From positions 1 through 64,000 of the forward strand of contig JAVXUO010000515.1 of assembly GCA_033065855.1 (NCBI GenBank): a DNA stretch of 64,000 nt. The letters are read 5' to 3'. The first letter of the stretch is position 1. Every line of letters starts with the position of its first letter. The translations under genes were made by a program, and so were the position numbers. Below, in pieces: positions 59,992 to 64,000 of the stretch. Under the pieces are notes generated by a model. The model made no database searches. It was not told the DNA's origin and was given only the letters and a program-made list of their open reading frames with translations. Origin of the DNA: Escallonia rubra. Taxonomy: Eukaryota > Streptophyta > Magnoliopsida > Escalloniales > Escalloniaceae.

Positions 59992-62595
59992 TTAAGATGA
60001 AGGACTAGCATCAAGGTTGGAATTAGATGTTGGAGTAGTAGAAATAGTACTGGGTATTGTAATGGGTGAGGTTGAATTAGGGACCACAAGTGGTTCTCCA
60101 GATTGTGGCCCTAAACCAAGAGGAGTAAGCTCAGGTTCAGTAGATGGAGATAAAATGGGCAGCTGGTCTCTTGTTTGGTCAAGAGCTGGTGGATCTCCTG
60201 TGAAAAGCCGAGCTCGCTCCAATGCTGAAAATTGGTCTTCTTGCGTTGGAATATCAACTGGTTGTGCAATTTGTGGAGAAATCCACTCTGTAAATGTGGA
60301 GAGCTCACCCTCAACCTGTTCTGGTACAACCTGTTCTTGTAAGCAAGTTGGAGAGGTCAATGAAAATGGAAAGATTGTTTCATCAAAGACTACACGTCTT
60401 GATATATATACTCTATTTGTTGGACGATGGAAGCATCGATAACCCTTGTGCTTATCACTGTAACCCAAGAAGACGCATGGTAACGATCTAGGAGCCAATT
60501 TGTCATGAGCATACGGTCGCAAATATGGATAGCATAGAGATCCAAAGATACGCAACATAGAATAATCTGGTTTTCTGGAAAATAACAGTTCATAAGGACT
60601 CATCATTTTCATCGCAGGAGATGGCAAACGGTTAATCAAGAAAACGATCGTAGAGAAAGCTTCTACCCAGAAACGCCGAGGGACGGAGCCTTGAAAAAGA
60701 ATAGCAAGACCAAGTTCAACTATATGGCGATGCTTGCGTTCGGCGACGCCATTTTGTTGCGGTGTCATTGGACATGAAATCTGATTAATAATCCCACAAC
60801 TTGCAAGATGATTAAGAAAGTCCCGCTTTGAGAATTCTCCTCCCCCGTCTGCTTGAAAGCTTTTTATTTTTCGATCAAACTGTGTCTCAACTAATTTTTG
60901 AAAAAGAAGAAACTTATCAAAGAATTCAGATTTTCTTTTCAATGGATAAAACCAACTGAATCTTGAATAGTCATCAATAAACACCACATAATACTTGAAA
61001 CCTTGAACAGACAAGGTAGGGGCTGGTCCCCAAAGATCACAATGTACTTTTTCGAGAGGTACATTTGATTTATGATTGGAAATGCTAAACGGAAGACGAC
61101 AACTTTTACTCATCTGACAACTCATGCACAGACCATGAGACTTTTTGTTAATAGAAATAAGCCTATTACTTGAGAGGAATTGTAGAACTCTTGCTTGTGG
61201 ATGCCCCAGCCTTTTGTGCCAAGTAACTTCATCCACTGTCCGAAAACGAGTTGAAAAATTGGCTTGTAATTGCTGATCTTCCAGGACATAAAGACCTCCT
61301 TTTCTACTCCCCTTTGCAAGAACTTTGTTGGTCCGTAGTTCCTTTATCACAAATCCGTTACCATCAAACTCAAATGAACATGGATAATCATTGGTGAGTT
61401 GTGAAACAGATAAGAGACTCTTCTGAATATGATGAACAGCTAGCACATCTTTTAATGGGATTACAGAATGTCCACTTTTAATCTTTACATCACCAATATG
61501 AGAGATGTGTAGTTTATTTCCATTTCCTACCATTACTGAATCTGAACCTTGATAACGAACCAAATTAGAGAGTTTACCTGGATCTTCAGTTATGTGAGCA
61601 GTTGCGCCAGTATCCGGAAACCATTCAGAATCTTGAGAGTCTGTAACATGCATTGCTGCTAGGGCCTTAGGAATATCAGTGGCTTGGAATGAGTGATTGA
61701 ACCTATGCCAACACTTGAGAGCCTCGTGCCCTTTCTTGTTACAGATTTGACAGATTTGCGGATGGCCTTCGGGATTTGCAGCATTGTTCTTAGGCTGAGA
61801 CTGAGGCGGAAAAGAAGATCGAAATTGACTTTGTCCGGTTTGAAGAAAACCTTTTCCCTTTGACGTGAAATAGGAATTTCCACCTTTCTTGTTGGAATTT
61901 TTGGTACCATTTGATGTTCTCTGGCTATAGTATACCATGGAGTGATTAAATGATTCACTCTGATGTCCTCTATTCCTAAGCTCATGGCTTTGGAGTAAAG
62001 GAATCAAATCAGCATATGATGGTACAGGTGGTTTTAACATTGTGGTGGCAAAGGACTCATACTTTGGACCAAGTCCACTCAACAACCAAAAAACTTTATT
62101 TTGATCAGTAACAGGCTTTCCAATAGCATTCAGTTGATCACAGGTCTTCTTGAAATCACGTAGATGATCAGACAAAGAAGCATTACCTTTTTTTACCTGA
62201 AGTTGAGCCAAAAGTTCGAACTCTCTAGCTTGAGAATTCTGAGAAAAAGCATCCCCAAGCGCTTTCCACACATCAGCGGAAGTCTTAAGGCCAACGACAA
62301 CACCTAGAGCCTCTTCAGAAAGCGTCCCGGTGATCCATGCTTTTACTAAGCGATCCGTGCGAACCCATGACGTAAAGTCTGGATTCGGAACTCTCTGATT
62401 TCCATCAGATGAGTTCACTTCAGAATCAGGTGCAATAATGTCCCCATTGATGAAGCCTAAAAGATCTTGGCTTTCAATTAAGGACAGCACTTGCGTCTCC
62501 CACAACAGGTAATTGCTTGTACTCAGTTTGAGGGAAACAAAATTTGCCACGTTCAAGTTGCAAGGATAAGCATACTTGACTGATGAGGTAGACAT
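59992..62595 (-). CDS. Copia gag, protease and integrase region
   Basis: 867 residues. Gag spans about 1-275. The CX2CX4HX4C zinc knuckle is at 282-295 (CQICNKKGHEALKC). The aspartic protease has DTGA at 328-331. The integrase has a His/Cys zinc site (H460, H465, C490, C493), then the catalytic triad D520, D583, E619 with 35 residues between the last two. A Pro/Thr/Ser-rich tail follows. The start at 62595 follows the primer-binding site by about 45 bases. The frame ends at a TAA (59994-59992) before RT. All active-site residues checked are present. Confidence 0.92.
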   Translation of the reverse strand: MSTSSVKYAYPCNLNVANFVSLKLSTSNYLLWETQVLSLIESQDLLGFINGDIIAPDSEVNSSDGNQRVPNPDFTSWVRTDRLVKAWITGTLSEEALGVVVGLKTSADVWKALGDAFSQNSQAREFELLAQLQVKKGNASLSDHLRDFKKTCDQLNAIGKPVTDQNKVFWLLSGLGPKYESFATTMLKPPVPSYADLIPLLQSHELRNRGHQSESFNHSMVYYSQRTSNGTKNSNKKGGNSYFTSKGKGFLQTGQSQFRSSFPPQSQPKNNAANPEGHPQICQICNKKGHEALKCWHRFNHSFQATDIPKALAAMHVTDSQDSEWFPDTGATAHITEDPGKLSNLVRYQGSDSVMVGNGNKLHISHIGDVKIKSGHSVIPLKDVLAVHHIQKSLLSVSQLTNDYPCSFEFDGNGFVIKELRTNKVLAKGSRKGGLYVLEDQQLQANFSTRFRTVDEVTWHKRLGHPQARVLQFLSSNRLISINKKSHGLCMSCQMSKSCRLPFSISNHKSNVPLEKVHCDLWGPAPTLSVQGFKYYVVFIDDYSRFSWFYPLKRKSEFFDKFLLFQKLVETQFDRKIKSFQADGGGEFSKRDFLNHLASCGIINQISCPMTPQQNGVAERKHRHIVELGLAILFQGSVPRRFWVEAFSTIVFLINRLPSPAMKMMSPYELLFSRKPDYSMLRIFGSLCYPYLRPYAHDKLAPRSLPCVFLGYSDKHKGYRCFHRPTNRVYISRRVVFDETIFPFSLTSPTCLQEQVVPEQVEGELSTFTEWISPQIAQPVDIPTQEDQFSALERARLFTGDPPALDQTRDQLPILSPSTEPELTPLGLGPQSGEPLVVPNSTSPITIPSTISTTPTSNSNLDASPSS

Positions 62596-62640
62596 TTTGG
62601 CTGAATTTGTTACTGTGAGAAGGTCAGAGTCCTCTTGGAG

Positions 62641-62652
62641 GCTCTGATACCA
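62641..62652 (-). other. Primer-binding site (initiator Met-tRNA)
   Basis: On the minus strand TGGTATCAGAGC follows the 5' LTR without a gap. It is complementary to the 3' end of plant initiator Met-tRNA, as in most plant copia elements. Confidence 0.9.
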
Positions 62653-62927
62653 TGAAGAAAATGAAAATGATGTTTGAAATTTGTCTCAAAATTACATCTA
62701 AAGTCTTCACTATCTCTTGTATATATACACACGAATTCTAGAGTTCTAAAGCTACAAGGCAGCTACATAATTTGAATCATAAACTGCATATCTGATCTTA
62801 TCCTATTTTCTTGGAGAGATCTGATCTTATCCTATTTTCTTCTGAATCAATCTGATTTGGATCATTTTGATTTGAATCTGAATCAATCTGATTTGGATCA
62901 GTTTGATTTGAATTTAAATCTTCATTA
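62653..62927 (-). repeat. 5' LTR of the copia element
   Basis: 275 bp, one mismatch from the other LTR. Its minus-strand 3' end ...CTTCA meets the primer-binding site exactly, which fixes that boundary. The other boundary is fixed by the target duplication ATTGC at 62928-62932. Confidence 0.95.
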
Positions 62928-64000
62928 ATTGCCACCGTCTTCCCAGATACTCGACACAACTTGTGCACTTGGCACATAAGCAACAAATACCCCGAACGTT
63001 TGCATCACGTGTACGCAAAGTTTCCAGACTTTAAAGAGGATTTTGACACGTGCGTTAGCAAGTCGTTAACGATTGAGGAATTTGAGGAGAGGTGGGAAAA
63101 TCTTGTTGAGGATTACTCATTGCAAGACAATGGGTGGCTCCAGCACTTGTACGAGCTCAAAGAGCAATGGATTGGCGTTTACACGAGGAGGCATTTTTCT
63201 GCGGGCATGAAAACGACGGGCAGGAGTGAATCTATGAATGCCACGTTCGATAGTTACGTGGGTACAGCTATCAATTTGAAGAGTTTCGTCACATCCGCAC
63301 AGAAAGCGGTTGCGTCGTTGTTCGTGAAAGAAAGGGCTGCAGACTTTGCAACCACGTACAAACAGAGGAGAAGGTTGCTTGAGACCCCGCTGGAGCTGAA
63401 CGGTGCCAAAGTCTATACGAAGGAGATCTTCTTGCTATACCAAGTAGAGTTGCAGAAATCGGGACGGTACTGTATAAACAAGGTGGCAGAGAAGTCTACG
63501 CGTGAGTACAAGGTTTATTCGCTCGTGAATGATCTCGTTCCTGAGAAGCTGCGCAGAATGTATACGGTGAGCCACGACACATTGACGGACTCAGTGACAT
63601 GTGTTTGTAAGAAGTTTGAGTTCCATGGCATCCTGTGTAGACACATTCTGCGCCTTTTCACCCAGAAGAATATCAGGACAATCCCCGATAAATACGTCTT
63701 GCCACGGTGGACGAAAGGTGCTAACAGGTTGCACGGTACCATTGCCTTTCCGGAGCACCCGTATACTGACTTTGAAGAATCGGAGACGTTGCGGTATAAT
63801 CATCTTGTGACGAGTTTCACCCGTTTGTCCGTAAAGGCTGCTGCTTCAATGGTCGGTTATAAACATCTCCTCGAGGTAGCTCAGCAGCAAGAGCCCATCG
63901 TCGACCAGTTGGAAGCAGCTTCAGTCACCAATGCGATTGACGCCGAGCCTACGACGGGGGTATCAGAAGATGACGAGCCGGGGGAGGAAGACGACAATGA
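62928..64000 (+). pseudogene. FAR1/FHY3-like protein, 3' part, open to the window edge
   Basis: After the insertion the same frame resumes and stays open for over 350 codons to the end of the window. It continues the MULE domain (TVFPDTRHNLCTWHI; GRSESMNATFDSYVG carries the likely catalytic Glu). It then has a SWIM zinc finger, CVCKKFEFHGILCRHIL (about 63600-63650), and an acidic tail (DDEPGEEDDN). Counting one target copy only, the junction keeps codon phase, so the gene was intact when the element landed. Total length would exceed 680 residues. The stop lies beyond the window. Confidence 0.8.

Larger units (their letters stand above)
58068..62927 (-). mobile_element. Ty1/copia LTR retrotransposon, young, near-complete (4860 bp)
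   Basis: Two 275-bp LTRs (58068-58342, 62653-62927) differ at one base. The 5-bp target duplication ATTGC is at 58063-58067 and 62928-62932. The primer-binding site matches initiator Met-tRNA, and there is a purine tract. Gag-protease-integrase and RT-RNase H frames are in copia order (integrase before RT) on the minus strand. One in-frame stop separates the two frames. It is inserted antisense into the FAR1-like gene. Confidence 0.95.

Noticed and set aside
1-64000. CRISPR arrays, bacterial operons, riboswitches
   Set aside because: No spaced repeats of CRISPR type; gene structure is plainly plant nuclear with introns.

Overview
The window is nuclear DNA from a flowering plant, most likely a eudicot. 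It has spliced GT-AG genes with AT-rich introns, long intergenic stretches full of transposons, and microsatellites. Every recognisable protein is a plant type: a plastid phosphoserine phosphatase, a mitochondrial F1 gamma subunit, a mitochondrial glycine-rich RNA-binding protein, a POLAR-like protein, and a FAR1/FHY3-type protein. I could not place it to genus. No rRNA, tRNA, CRISPR array or bacterial-style operon was seen.

Layout. 1-900: Helitron-like 3' ends. 1.7-9.0 kb (+): glycine-rich RNA-binding protein gene with a 3.8-kb 5'UTR intron; two of its introns each hold an hAT-like non-autonomous element. 9.2-18.3 kb: repeat block with a GC-rich tandem-array element, a retroposon remnant, a MULE with 30-bp terminal repeats, a GGC minisatellite element, and a Pack-MULE carrying pieces of an MCTP/QUIRKY-type C2-domain gene. 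18.3-25.4 kb (-): three-exon POLAR-like gene. 28.7-33.1 kb (-): phosphoserine phosphatase, seven coding exons, one intron apparently GC-AG. 33.8-39 kb: a second MULE, a second copy of the retroposon remnant and a second GC-rich array element. 40.0-40.4 kb (-): two phase-matched exons of an unrecognised Cys-rich protein. 40.7-48.4 kb (-): mitochondrial ATP synthase gamma subunit, nine coding exons. 48.5-56.1 kb: nested layers of LINE-derived RNase H sequence, hAT, Stowaway and LTR insertions. 56.2-64 kb: a FAR1/FHY3-like (MULE transposase-type) gene with a cluster of palindromes upstream, cut in the middle of its transposase domain by a nearly complete, very young Ty1/copia element.

The host genes are functionally unrelated housekeeping or developmental genes, so no pathway cluster is evident. 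The strongest signals are transposon biology: (i) the young copia insertion, with 5-bp target duplication, one mismatch between the LTRs, and an open host frame on both sides; (ii) the array of about five related palindromes before the FAR1-like gene; (iii) the Pack-MULE with captured C2-domain exons; (iv) a family of small elements with similar ends and 8-bp target duplications sitting in introns; (v) two related elements built of successive GC-rich tandem arrays.

Exon structures were built by hand from splice consensus, reading-phase continuity and recalled family conservation. They carry no transcript evidence.
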